Below are positions 42,951 to 51,123 of a stretch of 64,000 nucleotides of DNA, piece after piece (the first letter of the stretch is position 1; each line of letters starts with the position of its first letter). The position numbers and the translations under genes were made by a program. Source of the stretch: Croceivirga sp. (GTDB lineage: Bacteria > Bacteroidota > Bacteroidia > Flavobacteriales > Flavobacteriaceae); assembly GCA_028284935.1 (NCBI GenBank), contig JANQQQ010000038.1, positions 28,672 through 92,671 on the forward strand, written 5' to 3'. The notes beneath the pieces were generated by a model. That model was not told the origin of the DNA and made no database searches. It worked only from the letters and a program-made list of their open reading frames with translations.

Positions 42951-43616
42951 TTACATGCCAACCGGACGAATAGCATCATATAAAATGGCAAACACTATTA
43001 AGTTGTCACAAACTGAATCTTCCAGTGATTGTTGGTTTTTATTTTCAATGGAACCCATCTTAAGTGCATCTAATAAATCGGTACCAGTAAAATAATCATC
43101 ATGTTCAAACAATTCTGTCAGAATGTAATCGAAACTTGAGGGACGAAGTGACAACTCCATATAATCCTGGCATTTAAGAAATGTAGGTCTTATTAGAAAG
43201 GTAAAACGTGTTTTGAATGAACCTTCTAGCAAGGCATTCATATTCCTAAATCTTAAATCTTTTATGTTAATTCGAATACTTTGGACTGTAGCTTTAGGGT
43301 TAAATAAGAAAGGGGCTTCTAAGAGCCTCTCTCTTTTTTGCCTTAATAAATCATGAACTTTTTTTAGACTTAAAGTTCTTTCCTTAAACAAATTTTTAGC
43401 ATCCATTTTATTTAAATGGTTATACACAAAGTATTCATAGTTGTATACTTCTCTAATAAGCTGGCTTTTTTGGGCACTCAGGTTTTCTGAAAAAAAACTA
43501 TCCCAAAAGTCGTAATTCGTAAAGGGTTTTGTTAATACTGTTTTCTGGGACTTTCCGAGTTTGTTCATAACATGGACTGTTCTACTAAAATCCCTTGAAC
43601 TTCTTTTGGAGATCAT
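42951..43616 (-). CDS. unknown protein of the RiPP-linked operon
   Basis: The 221-residue soluble protein is basic and helical at the N-terminus (FSRTVHVMNKLGKSQKTVLT), with no recognised domain, signal or membrane helix. It overlaps the preceding DUF6734-type gene by 4 bp and so is its translational partner. The aromatic and Lys-rich composition fits the A+T-rich island. No function is proposed. Confidence 0.6.
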   Translation of the reverse strand: MISKRSSRDFSRTVHVMNKLGKSQKTVLTKPFTNYDFWDSFFSENLSAQKSQLIREVYNYEYFVYNHLNKMDAKNLFKERTLSLKKVHDLLRQKRERLLEAPFLFNPKATVQSIRINIKDLRFRNMNALLEGSFKTRFTFLIRPTFLKCQDYMELSLRPSSFDYILTELFEHDDYFTGTDLLDALKMGSIENKNQQSLEDSVCDNLIVFAILYDAIRPVGM

Positions 43617-44524
43617 AAAGTATTATTGAGTAGTAGGTGCTGAGCTTCTGGTAAAATCTTTTGTAACCTATCGTAAACATTGGGGAAATGTGCCTTAAGG
43701 TTGAGTAAAATCAACTCAGCTATTAGTTCATTTTTTTTTGCGGAACCAACTATATGAACGTACTTAGATTTAAAAGGGGCATGATGTAATTTCAAAACTT
43801 CCTGAAAATCATTCGAAATAGTGTCAAACAAATAGCTGACCTTAATATCATAATAGCTAACGAAACATTTAAGTAAGAACTGTTCGAAAAAATGATTGAT
43901 GTATGGCGTTCTTTTTTTTAAGAGAAACTTTTGGTTTTTTAATACATAAGTCAATGCGGAATTGGCATATTCCTTGATGAATTTAATATTATTTCCACCA
44001 AAGACCCCCATGTTAATTCCTTCAAATTGGTGACTCTCTTCAAAATAGGGTTTGACTTCCTTGGGCATTAAGGCGATACCGTCTAAAAATGTTGTGTAAA
44101 GGTTATGATACAAACCAAAGTTTTCCTCACGATTTTGAGCAAAGATTTCACCGGCAAACAATTCGCTATTAAGTTTTTCCCAAATAAAAATATCTCCGTC
44201 CATATGAATAAAGGGAACTTCTTGAGATTTGTAAACGAATAGCTTTCCGGCCGCCCAAAAAGAACTGTCAATAGTGTAAATCGAATCAAAAACTTCATGG
44301 CAATTTTCATAAGGAAGCTCTAAGAGATCAATTAAAACTCTTTTTCCAAAACCATCAGTATAAAGGTTCAGATTCTGATAGCACTTTTGTATGCTCATGG
44401 CGCTTAAGGCCCAGCTAGCCAAAAAGGTTTCGAAATCTGGCCATCCTCCAATACTGACGGTATCTCTGTCAATGTGTTTTGCATTCAACAAAGGTTTGGA
44501 CCAGAAGCTTTGTACTATTTTCAT
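43613..44524 (-). CDS. DUF6734-type glycosyltransferase-like protein
   Basis: The protein of about 303 residues starts MKIVQSFWSKPLLNAKHIDR and has an alpha/beta pattern. It contains VPFIHMDGDIFIWEKL, where DGD resembles the DxD sugar-nucleotide and metal site of GT-A glycosyltransferases, and later FEGINMGVFGGNN. It reminds me of the DUF6734 family seen in Bacteroidota natural-product loci (from memory, not searched). If active, it might glycosylate the peptide or a wall component. A TTG 12 codons earlier is an alternative start. Confidence 0.55.
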   Translation of the reverse strand: MKIVQSFWSKPLLNAKHIDRDTVSIGGWPDFETFLASWALSAMSIQKCYQNLNLYTDGFGKRVLIDLLELPYENCHEVFDSIYTIDSSFWAAGKLFVYKSQEVPFIHMDGDIFIWEKLNSELFAGEIFAQNREENFGLYHNLYTTFLDGIALMPKEVKPYFEESHQFEGINMGVFGGNNIKFIKEYANSALTYVLKNQKFLLKKRTPYINHFFEQFLLKCFVSYYDIKVSYLFDTISNDFQEVLKLHHAPFKSKYVHIVGSAKKNELIAELILLNLKAHFPNVYDRLQKILPEAQHLLLNNTL

Positions 44525-44608
44525 GTGATTTTCAACAAGAAAAGGATTGATTTTGTACAAATACCATAATTCTGTTAGGCCTGTTCAAAGCGGTGTTATT
44601 TACAACTT

Positions 44609-45370
44609 TTATTGGTTAGTCCCAGGTTTTCTTGCAGTTGTGTACATTTTACAAAACTCTGTTTCCAGTTCGCTGTATCCCTGTTTATGGTATTCTTGTA
44701 ACCTTTTTAATCCCATATTGAAACTCTCAGGACTTACTAGATGTAATTGGGAATAGTTCTTAACCTGGGCTTCTTGAATTGCCTTTTCAAAACTTATTGA
44801 GAAGATTTGTTCCTCAAAATAACTTTTGTGATCAAAACCAATTTTTGAGAGTAATTCCGATAATTGGTCGAGCTTTAAAAAACGCTTGACATCTTCTTCA
44901 TAGCTATTCTTGAAATATTTATAGATCCAAGATTCTCTCATTTTAAAGGGATAAATGGAATTAATATGGTAAATTCCATTCGACTTTAAGACATTGAACA
45001 CTTTTTGGAACCCTTCTTCCTTATCCATGAAGTGATGATATGAATGATTGCAAATTACATAGTCAAAATAGTTATGTTTAAAGTTTAAGGACTCAGCGGT
45101 GCTTTCAAACAATTGGACATCTTTAAGTTTGGATTTTGCTACTTGCAGCATTTTTGGGCTTGGATCAACGCCGTACCACTGTACTCGATTCTCATTATAA
45201 AATTTCTGTTGTTGTTTTAAATAATTACCAGTACCACAACCCAGATCCAAAATCCTCAGCCCCTCTTTATTTTTAACCAGTTCACTTATTATTGGGTCTT
45301 TGATTGAATAATGTCGAGATTCCGTCTCATCATAACTTTTGGCAATATTTTCATAGTTTGTCTTTTTCAA
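44609..45370 (-). CDS. class I SAM-dependent methyltransferase
   Basis: The 253-residue product has a Rossmann fold with motif I LDLGCGTGN (41-49), an acidic strand end in WYGVDPSPKML and the FDYVICNHSYHHF post-II block, as in small-molecule methyltransferases of the Methyltransf_11/25 type. The acceptor is unknown. It starts 2 bp after the nucleotidyltransferase stop. An 84-bp gap separates it from the DUF6734-type gene. Confidence 0.87.
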   Translation of the reverse strand: MKKTNYENIAKSYDETESRHYSIKDPIISELVKNKEGLRILDLGCGTGNYLKQQQKFYNENRVQWYGVDPSPKMLQVAKSKLKDVQLFESTAESLNFKHNYFDYVICNHSYHHFMDKEEGFQKVFNVLKSNGIYHINSIYPFKMRESWIYKYFKNSYEEDVKRFLKLDQLSELLSKIGFDHKSYFEEQIFSISFEKAIQEAQVKNYSQLHLVSPESFNMGLKRLQEYHKQGYSELETEFCKMYTTARKPGTNQ

Positions 45371-45372
45371 CT

Positions 45373-46125
45373 CTAAATGGATTTTATTGTAAAACTTTTC
45401 ACATTAATTGTATTAAAAGTGGTCATCACGTGTTTAAAAAGTGTATCTAGTTCCTTTTTGTCAACTGCTAAGATTGCATTAACAAAAAGTTGTTTAAACG
45501 TTTCATCCTCAAGATTTTCCATAAAATGTTTTTCCCTAAATGGATTGGAGAAGAAAAATTCCTCCAACTTATCCTCCAAAATATGTTCATTACCCGATAA
45601 AACCGAATAGCAGTTAAGCAAATGGCTTAGTACGGAATAGTAGTTATACTTAAAAAACCTGGATTCAACATCCATTTGTTTCACTTTTTTAAATTGATTG
45701 GAAAGGGCATACAGTCTCGCTACTTTCTCATTCTCTTTTAATGGCTTGAAGGGTGTTTCCATAATCACACCTGCCCGTGTGATAAGAGATCTTGTTAGTT
45801 CACTAAAACCACCTATTTCATAGATAATCTTGGAGGCAGCAAAAATTCTGGCTTCAAATTTAGACTGATTAACAAACTGATCATTAAATAGCTGGGCATA
45901 TTTGAGATGGCCGGCGGCGAAATAGGAGATATCTTTCCCTCTAATATTTACCACTCCTCTTTCATAAATAGGCTCCTTGCTTTTAACCACCACCCTAATA
46001 TCGACATCTGAAGCAGGAAGAGGCTCACTGTGCGCATAACTGCCACTTAAAACTATTCCCTCCACCAATAATCTTTGTGAGATATTGGTTCTGAATTCAT
46101 TCAGTATTTCTTCAAGAGGGTTCAT
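45373..46125 (-). CDS. nucleotidyltransferase-domain protein
   Basis: The 250-residue protein carries the polymerase-beta-like nucleotidyltransferase motif GSYAHSEPLPASDVDIRVVV: GS at 28-29, then D40 and D42 as metal ligands. A helical C-terminal half follows, as in antibiotic nucleotidyltransferases and minimal nucleotidyltransferases. It could transfer a nucleotide to a small molecule or protein. It is first gene of the four-gene minus-strand set and begins only 30 bp from the divergent lanC-like gene. Confidence 0.75.
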   Translation of the reverse strand: MNPLEEILNEFRTNISQRLLVEGIVLSGSYAHSEPLPASDVDIRVVVKSKEPIYERGVVNIRGKDISYFAAGHLKYAQLFNDQFVNQSKFEARIFAASKIIYEIGGFSELTRSLITRAGVIMETPFKPLKENEKVARLYALSNQFKKVKQMDVESRFFKYNYYSVLSHLLNCYSVLSGNEHILEDKLEEFFFSNPFREKHFMENLEDETFKQLFVNAILAVDKKELDTLFKHVMTTFNTINVKSFTIKSI

Positions 46126-46130
46126 TTATT

Positions 46131-46138
46131 TAAGTTTG
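46131..46138 (+). promoter_or_regulatory. promoter box upstream of lanC (TAAGTTTG)
   Basis: TAAGTTTG matches TAnnTTTG, 18 nt before the lanC-like ATG, in the 30-bp divergent gap. It would drive lanC and lanB, which are 13 bp apart. The -33 element would lie inside the start of the opposite gene; no clear TTG is seen there. Confidence 0.5.
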
Positions 46139-46155
46139 AATGAAATTAAAAAATA

Positions 46156-47349
46156 ATGGAACACTTAACTACAAAGACAAGGGAAAAGCTTGAAGAAATA
46201 AAGGAAATTCTAATTAGTGAAAAGGTTAAAGGGAACTCACTATTTGATGGAAGAACAGGAGAACTCCTTTTTTTGTTCCATTACTATTATTACGTAGACC
46301 AGCAAGAAAAGGTATTAAGCTTTGCCTATCATTTAATGAATGAGGTTTTTGAATCATTAAGTAATGAACATTTTAGCTTCAGTTCGGGGTATGCAGGGAT
46401 AGGTTGGTTTTTAGAATACTGTACAGAAAAAAACTGGTTGGAGATCAACACCAATGAGGTATTGGAAGATGTAGATAAAATGGTCTATCAACTAAGTATT
46501 TATGAGCTTCAAAAAGGAAACTATGACTTTTTGCATGGGGCTATGGGCGGGGGGCTTTATTTTCTTTCAAGAAGTGGTAGCCCTCTAAGGGAGGCATTTA
46601 TGGAAGCCTTGGTTTTGGGTTTGGAAGAAATTGCAGAGGAAGAATCTTGTTTTGTCAAATGGCCTTTTTACAACTTTTCCGAAAGAACTAGGGACTTAAA
46701 AACATTTAATCTGGGAATGTCCCATGGTATTCCAAGTATTGTCGCCTTTTTATCCTTGTTATCAAAAGAGGGAATTCACGAAGATGTTTGTTATAGGTTA
46801 GCCAAAAAGGCAATAGATTTTATAGAATCAAACGAAATCGATTTTAACCAGTTCAATTGCCACTTCCCAAATTCAATCCGGGAGGGCGTATTTCAAAAAA
46901 GTCGACTAGCTTGGTGTTATGGTGATCTTGGATTGACCTGCGGGTTATATCATTTTTCGAATAGCGATAAAAACCAACAGAGTTTACTGAGCAAAAAGAT
47001 CCAAAAAATATTGGACAATAATGCTGATAGACGAAATCTATTGAAAAATAAGGTGTGGGATGCAGGTTTGTGTCACGGAGCTTCAGGAATTGCACACATA
47101 TTTAACAAAATGTACAAGAGAATTGGTAAAAACCAATATCGGGAAGCTGCTGAATATTGGTTGAAGCAAACCTTATTATTTGCGAGCTTTGATGATGGAT
47201 TGGCAGGCTTTAAAGCATACGATTCTGTAAAAGACATCCACTATAACAATAGAGGGTTTTTGGAAGGAATATCAGGAATTGGACTTGCCTTGATCAGTTT
47301 TCTAAAAAGAGAAGAATTGGATTGGGATAGGGCATTATTAATTTCTTAA
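46156..47349 (+). CDS. lanC: lanthionine synthetase C-like cyclase
   Basis: This 397-residue protein has the alpha/alpha toroid pattern of LanC with repeated G-x-x-G blocks: GYAGIGWFLEYC, LHGAMGGGLYFLSR, MSHGIPSIVAFLS, CYGDLGLTCGLYHF and CHGASGIAHIF. The zinc ligands are all present: C254 in AWCYGD, and C306 and H307 in GLCHG. LanC adds cysteine thiols across dehydroalanine or dehydrobutyrine to form thioether rings. Its pairing with the LanB gene 13 bp downstream defines a class I lanthipeptide locus. An intact zinc site suggests that real cyclisation occurs. Confidence 0.93.
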   Translation: MEHLTTKTREKLEEIKEILISEKVKGNSLFDGRTGELLFLFHYYYYVDQQEKVLSFAYHLMNEVFESLSNEHFSFSSGYAGIGWFLEYCTEKNWLEINTNEVLEDVDKMVYQLSIYELQKGNYDFLHGAMGGGLYFLSRSGSPLREAFMEALVLGLEEIAEEESCFVKWPFYNFSERTRDLKTFNLGMSHGIPSIVAFLSLLSKEGIHEDVCYRLAKKAIDFIESNEIDFNQFNCHFPNSIREGVFQKSRLAWCYGDLGLTCGLYHFSNSDKNQQSLLSKKIQKILDNNADRRNLLKNKVWDAGLCHGASGIAHIFNKMYKRIGKNQYREAAEYWLKQTLLFASFDDGLAGFKAYDSVKDIHYNNRGFLEGISGIGLALISFLKREELDWDRALLIS

Positions 47350-47362
47350 AATCTGGGTACTG

Positions 47363-50300
47363 GTGAATTATTCATTTTTTGACAAGTTTGTAATTAGGAC
47401 TCCAATAAAACCTATACAAAACGATTTAGGGGAAGTAGACAAAAATAGCATTCTTGATTTTTTTAAGGGGAAAGAGGGTAAAGAAGCGCTTTACCTTGCC
47501 TCTTTCGATTTATATAATGAACTAGAAAAATATCTAGTAGGAGAGTTTAATAATGATAAGGAAGATAAGTTCATTGAATCACTTTATAAATATTATTTAA
47601 GGATACATTACAGAACAATCCCATTTGGTTTGTTCGCTTCATGTGGCGTTGGAAAATGGTCCGAGGAAACTAAAATTAATATGCAATATAAAGATGGATT
47701 TTATCGACACACTAGGCTCGATATGTCCTTTATGTTTTCCCTAACTAAAATGCTCGAAAGATTCCCACAACTTCAAATATTTCTGAAATATACCCCAAAC
47801 AATAGTATTTACCACTTAAATGAACAGATTAGGTATACGGAATACGTGTATAGGGGGGCGAGAAGGAGCTTTCAACTGAATTCAGTTAATGAGGATTATT
47901 ACTTAAAGAAAACGCTTTCCTTTGCTGAATCAGGAAGACTCAAAAAGGAACTAATTAAAAACTTGCAAGATGATGATATTAGTCAAAGTGAGGCAACTGA
48001 ATACATTGAGGAATTAATCGATTCGCAGGTTCTTACTAGCAACTTAAACCTTGGTATTACCGGTAAAGACCCCCTCTTAAAGATAATCGACTTTTTATCT
48101 CAATTTGAAGAAAAAAGTTCAGAAGTCAAAAAACTGTATTTTATCCTTTCCCAAATTCAGAAAAAACTAAACAAGCTTGATGAAAATAAATATAACGATA
48201 TCTCTGCCTACAATGAAATTGTGGTCTTGGTTTCTCAGCTGGGGATAGATTTTAATAAAAGAAGTCTTTTTCAGGTTGACTCTTATTATGAACCAAAATC
48301 GAATTTGACCATTTCTAAAAAGGTATTAAAGCAACTAAAGCAGTGCCTTTATTTTTTCATGAATTTAAATGAATCTCCAAAAGACTCAGAGCTGGATAAT
48401 TTTGCTAAAGCCTTTTATAAAAAATATGAAGATCAAGAAATTCCTATGGTGGAAGCCTTAGATGACGAAATAGGAATTGGATTTCCGTTAAAAAAGAACT
48501 CAAGAAAAGATGAACCGATTTTAAAGGACTTGTCTTTGCCAAACTCTTCAACAACTAAAAATAAACTTCGTTGGGGGAAGAATGAGCAAAAAATATTTGA
48601 TTGTATTTTGGAAGGATTGAGGGCCAACCAAACAAGTATAGATATCTCGAAAATTGATTTTGATACGACTTCCAAAGTTGCTTCGGCCCAAATGCCAAAT
48701 ACATTTTCATGTGATTTTAGTTTGATTGAATCAAAAAAAGAACACAATCCCTTGATATATCTCTCTGCTTTTGGTAATGTTAGTGCTACAAGCTTGTTAG
48801 GGAGATTTACCTACGGGAATAAAAATATTTTAGGCCTCGTAGAAGACATTGTTTCTAAAGAAGAAGACATAGACCATGGTAACATTGTTGCAGAGATTGT
48901 ACATCTGCCAGAGATTACCAGATTGGGCAATGTTTTGATTCATCCTGCTTTTAGAACCTTTGAAATTCCTTATTTGGCCTCACCGTCAAAGCGTGCAATT
49001 GCTATTTCAGATATTTTGATAAAGGTTTATGGCAATGGTCAAATTGTACTTAGGTCAAAGCAACATAACAAAGAAATAATTCCAGTGTTAAGTAATGCCC
49101 ACATGCTCTCTGGAGGCTTGCCCATTTATCGTTTCTTGGGGGCAATGCAATCTCAAAATAAATTGCGGACCATTTTCTTTAATATTGGAGGGAACCAAAG
49201 CATATTTAGTTTTATCCCAAGAATTCAATGGAATGACATTATCTTAAGAAAAGCTACTTGGCAACTTCGGAAAAGTGATTTTGAGGGACTCATAAAAAAT
49301 GGCGGTGATGTGAAATTAAGGTTACTTGCTTTTAGGCAAAAGTGGAATCTTCCAAATCAAATATATTATTTGGAAAGGGATAACAGACTGTTTATTGATT
49401 TTACAAATGAACTTTCACAATCATTGTTTATAAATACGATTAAAAACAAAAAAAGTATCCTCTTAGAAGAATTTCTTTATGATTCTAAATTCAATCCTGT
49501 CTCTGATAGCAAGGGAAATGTTTTTGTGAATCAGATAATTGCAAGCTTATATAAAAATGTTCAAACCTCAAGAAACAATAAGAATGCTAACAATCCAACC
49601 ACTTCAAAAAAAATAAGGAGAAAGTTCGCTCCAGGTTCTAAGTGGCTCTACTTTAAAATCTATTGTGAGCCGAAAATTACAGACCATGTTTTGATTACGG
49701 TCCTTCGCCCCCTGATAAGAAAATATCAGAAAAATAAATGGATAAAAAGGTGGTTTTTCTTACGCTATGATGATTCCGAACACCACATAAGGATAAGGTT
49801 TGAGGTTGCTTCCAAGGAAAATATTGCTTCAATTATGGAAACCATGAACAAAATAATTTCAAAAGATATTGAAAATAGAAGTGTAAATAAAATTCAACTA
49901 GATACTTATAATAGGGAATTGGAACGCTATGGTCCGCTCACAATGGAACTTTCAGAAGAATTATTTTGTTTAAGTAGTACCAACACTTTGGAGTTTCTAA
50001 ACCTTTATTCTAAAAAGCATTTATCTGACGAAACAAGATGGTTATATGCAATAGCTAGGGTAGATACCTTTTTGGACGCTTTTGCTTTTGATTTAGAGAA
50101 GCGCAAGGCAATTTTGAAGGTCATGAAAGACAGCTTTTCCATGGAATTCAAAATGGATAAAAGATTGAAGCGACAAATGGATGGAATTTATCGGAAATAT
50201 TCTAAGGAAATTGAGAATTGGATAAACAAAAAGAATTTTACCGTAGCCAAGAAAGTGCTCACCTATGAAAACGAAGAATTTACAATGGGAAATATTGCCT

Positions 50301-50488
50301 CAAAAATATTGACCATATTGGATGATAAAAATTCTGAGTTAAATCTTGAATCCTTTATTATTAGTCATGTTCATATGATTATCAATAGAATTTCCAAATC
50401 AAATCCCAGATTGTATGAACTACTGATTTATTATCTTATGGACCGTTATTATGGTTCTGCATTAGCAAGGAGAAAGTATCATTCTTAA
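47363..50488 (+). CDS. lanB: full-length class I lantibiotic dehydratase
   Basis: The 1041-residue enzyme has the N-terminal glutamylation domain (about 10-690). Conserved patterns there include IRTPIKP, RTIPFGLFASCGVGKW and RLDMSFMFSL. The C-terminal SpaB_C elimination domain (about 755-1035) contains WLYFKIYC, RWFFLRYDDSEHHIRIRFEV and YNRELERYGPLTMELSEELF. LanB uses glutamyl-tRNA to glutamylate Ser and Thr of the precursor and then eliminates glutamate to give dehydro residues. The two activities are joined, unlike the split LanB of some Bacteroidota clusters. The start is GTG 47363. An 81-bp gap separates it from the precursor gene. Confidence 0.93.
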   Translation: MNYSFFDKFVIRTPIKPIQNDLGEVDKNSILDFFKGKEGKEALYLASFDLYNELEKYLVGEFNNDKEDKFIESLYKYYLRIHYRTIPFGLFASCGVGKWSEETKINMQYKDGFYRHTRLDMSFMFSLTKMLERFPQLQIFLKYTPNNSIYHLNEQIRYTEYVYRGARRSFQLNSVNEDYYLKKTLSFAESGRLKKELIKNLQDDDISQSEATEYIEELIDSQVLTSNLNLGITGKDPLLKIIDFLSQFEEKSSEVKKLYFILSQIQKKLNKLDENKYNDISAYNEIVVLVSQLGIDFNKRSLFQVDSYYEPKSNLTISKKVLKQLKQCLYFFMNLNESPKDSELDNFAKAFYKKYEDQEIPMVEALDDEIGIGFPLKKNSRKDEPILKDLSLPNSSTTKNKLRWGKNEQKIFDCILEGLRANQTSIDISKIDFDTTSKVASAQMPNTFSCDFSLIESKKEHNPLIYLSAFGNVSATSLLGRFTYGNKNILGLVEDIVSKEEDIDHGNIVAEIVHLPEITRLGNVLIHPAFRTFEIPYLASPSKRAIAISDILIKVYGNGQIVLRSKQHNKEIIPVLSNAHMLSGGLPIYRFLGAMQSQNKLRTIFFNIGGNQSIFSFIPRIQWNDIILRKATWQLRKSDFEGLIKNGGDVKLRLLAFRQKWNLPNQIYYLERDNRLFIDFTNELSQSLFINTIKNKKSILLEEFLYDSKFNPVSDSKGNVFVNQIIASLYKNVQTSRNNKNANNPTTSKKIRRKFAPGSKWLYFKIYCEPKITDHVLITVLRPLIRKYQKNKWIKRWFFLRYDDSEHHIRIRFEVASKENIASIMETMNKIISKDIENRSVNKIQLDTYNRELERYGPLTMELSEELFCLSSTNTLEFLNLYSKKHLSDETRWLYAIARVDTFLDAFAFDLEKRKAILKVMKDSFSMEFKMDKRLKRQMDGIYRKYSKEIENWINKKNFTVAKKVLTYENEEFTMGNIASKILTILDDKNSELNLESFIISHVHMIINRISKSNPRLYELLIYYLMDRYYGSALARRKYHS

Positions 50489-50569
50489 ATTAATAAAATT
50501 TTCCTAAAATTATTTTGATTTAGAGAAAATATACGTAGTTTCCTTGTACTATTCACAAAATATAAAGCC

Positions 50570-50878
50570 ATGAAAAAACTGAAATTAAAAAAGATTAAGA
50601 TTGGGCAGCTCTCCGACATGGATTTGGAAAGTGTAAAGGGTGGTTATGGCCATACTTGGACATGTACCCAGCCACAAAATTGCGGAGGTGGTACCGGAAC
50701 CGGATACAATACCAATAGTGGATGTGGTGGAGGTGGAACCGGGAACGGATGTGGCGGTGACTCCTCCAATACAGATTGTGATCCTTACTACTCCCGGTGG
50801 GGCTGTGGCTCCGGCAGCGGTTGCGGCGGTGGTGGTCCTAGGGGAACGGGTGGCCACAACGGATGGTACTGCACTTAA
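50570..50878 (+). CDS. lanA: lanthipeptide precursor with double-glycine leader and Gly/Cys-rich core
   Basis: The 102-residue peptide has a basic leader of 25 residues (MKKLKLKKIKIGQLSDMDLE, then SVKGG), ending in the double glycine cut by C39 peptidases. The 77-residue core holds 8 Cys, 10 Thr, 6 Ser and 27 Gly. A GCGGGG block occurs twice (SGCGGGGTGNG and SGCGGGGPRGTGG), and the core ends WYCT. There are twice as many Ser/Thr as Cys, so up to eight thioether rings are possible plus unpaired dehydro residues. The core is G+C-rich (33 of 60 bases at 50701-50760), unlike its neighbours, because of glycine codons. It does not resemble a known lantibiotic that I can recall. Confidence 0.87.
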   Translation: MKKLKLKKIKIGQLSDMDLESVKGGYGHTWTCTQPQNCGGGTGTGYNTNSGCGGGGTGNGCGGDSSNTDCDPYYSRWGCGSGSGCGGGGPRGTGGHNGWYCT

Positions 50879-50904
50879 TTTAGGGTGATTTAGCATTTTA
50901 CTTA

Positions 50905-51003
50905 TTATGCTTATAGCATAAATCGTGGTACTACTGCTCTAAGTTATACCTAACAATACAACAAAATAAGCCTTGCCTAAGAATTCTGGCAGGGCTTATT
51001 TTA
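50905..51003 (+). terminator. hairpin and terminator after the precursor gene
   Basis: A 6-bp hairpin (TTATGC 50905-50910, GCATAA 50916-50921) comes first. About 42 nt later a 14-bp stem (50964-50977 with 50988-51001, one G-T pair) is followed by a T-rich tail. It lies between the precursor and the exporter gene, so it should cut most precursor transcripts short of the exporter, leaving the exporter to read-through or its own promoter. Confidence 0.85.
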
Positions 51004-51123
51004 TTGCCAAATTTAGATTGTACTTGGTTTGAAATTTCTATGTTTAGCCCAAATACGGTTTCATTTTACACTATTTTCTGTACAAACATTCAAATACTTT
51101 TATCTTAAGCAAAATATTTAGAA

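Noticed and set aside
50585..50896. Minus-strand 103-codon open frame opposite the precursor gene
   Set aside because: It is the complement of glycine-rich codons, giving a Thr/Ala-rich shadow; the plus-strand precursor has leader, context and terminator.
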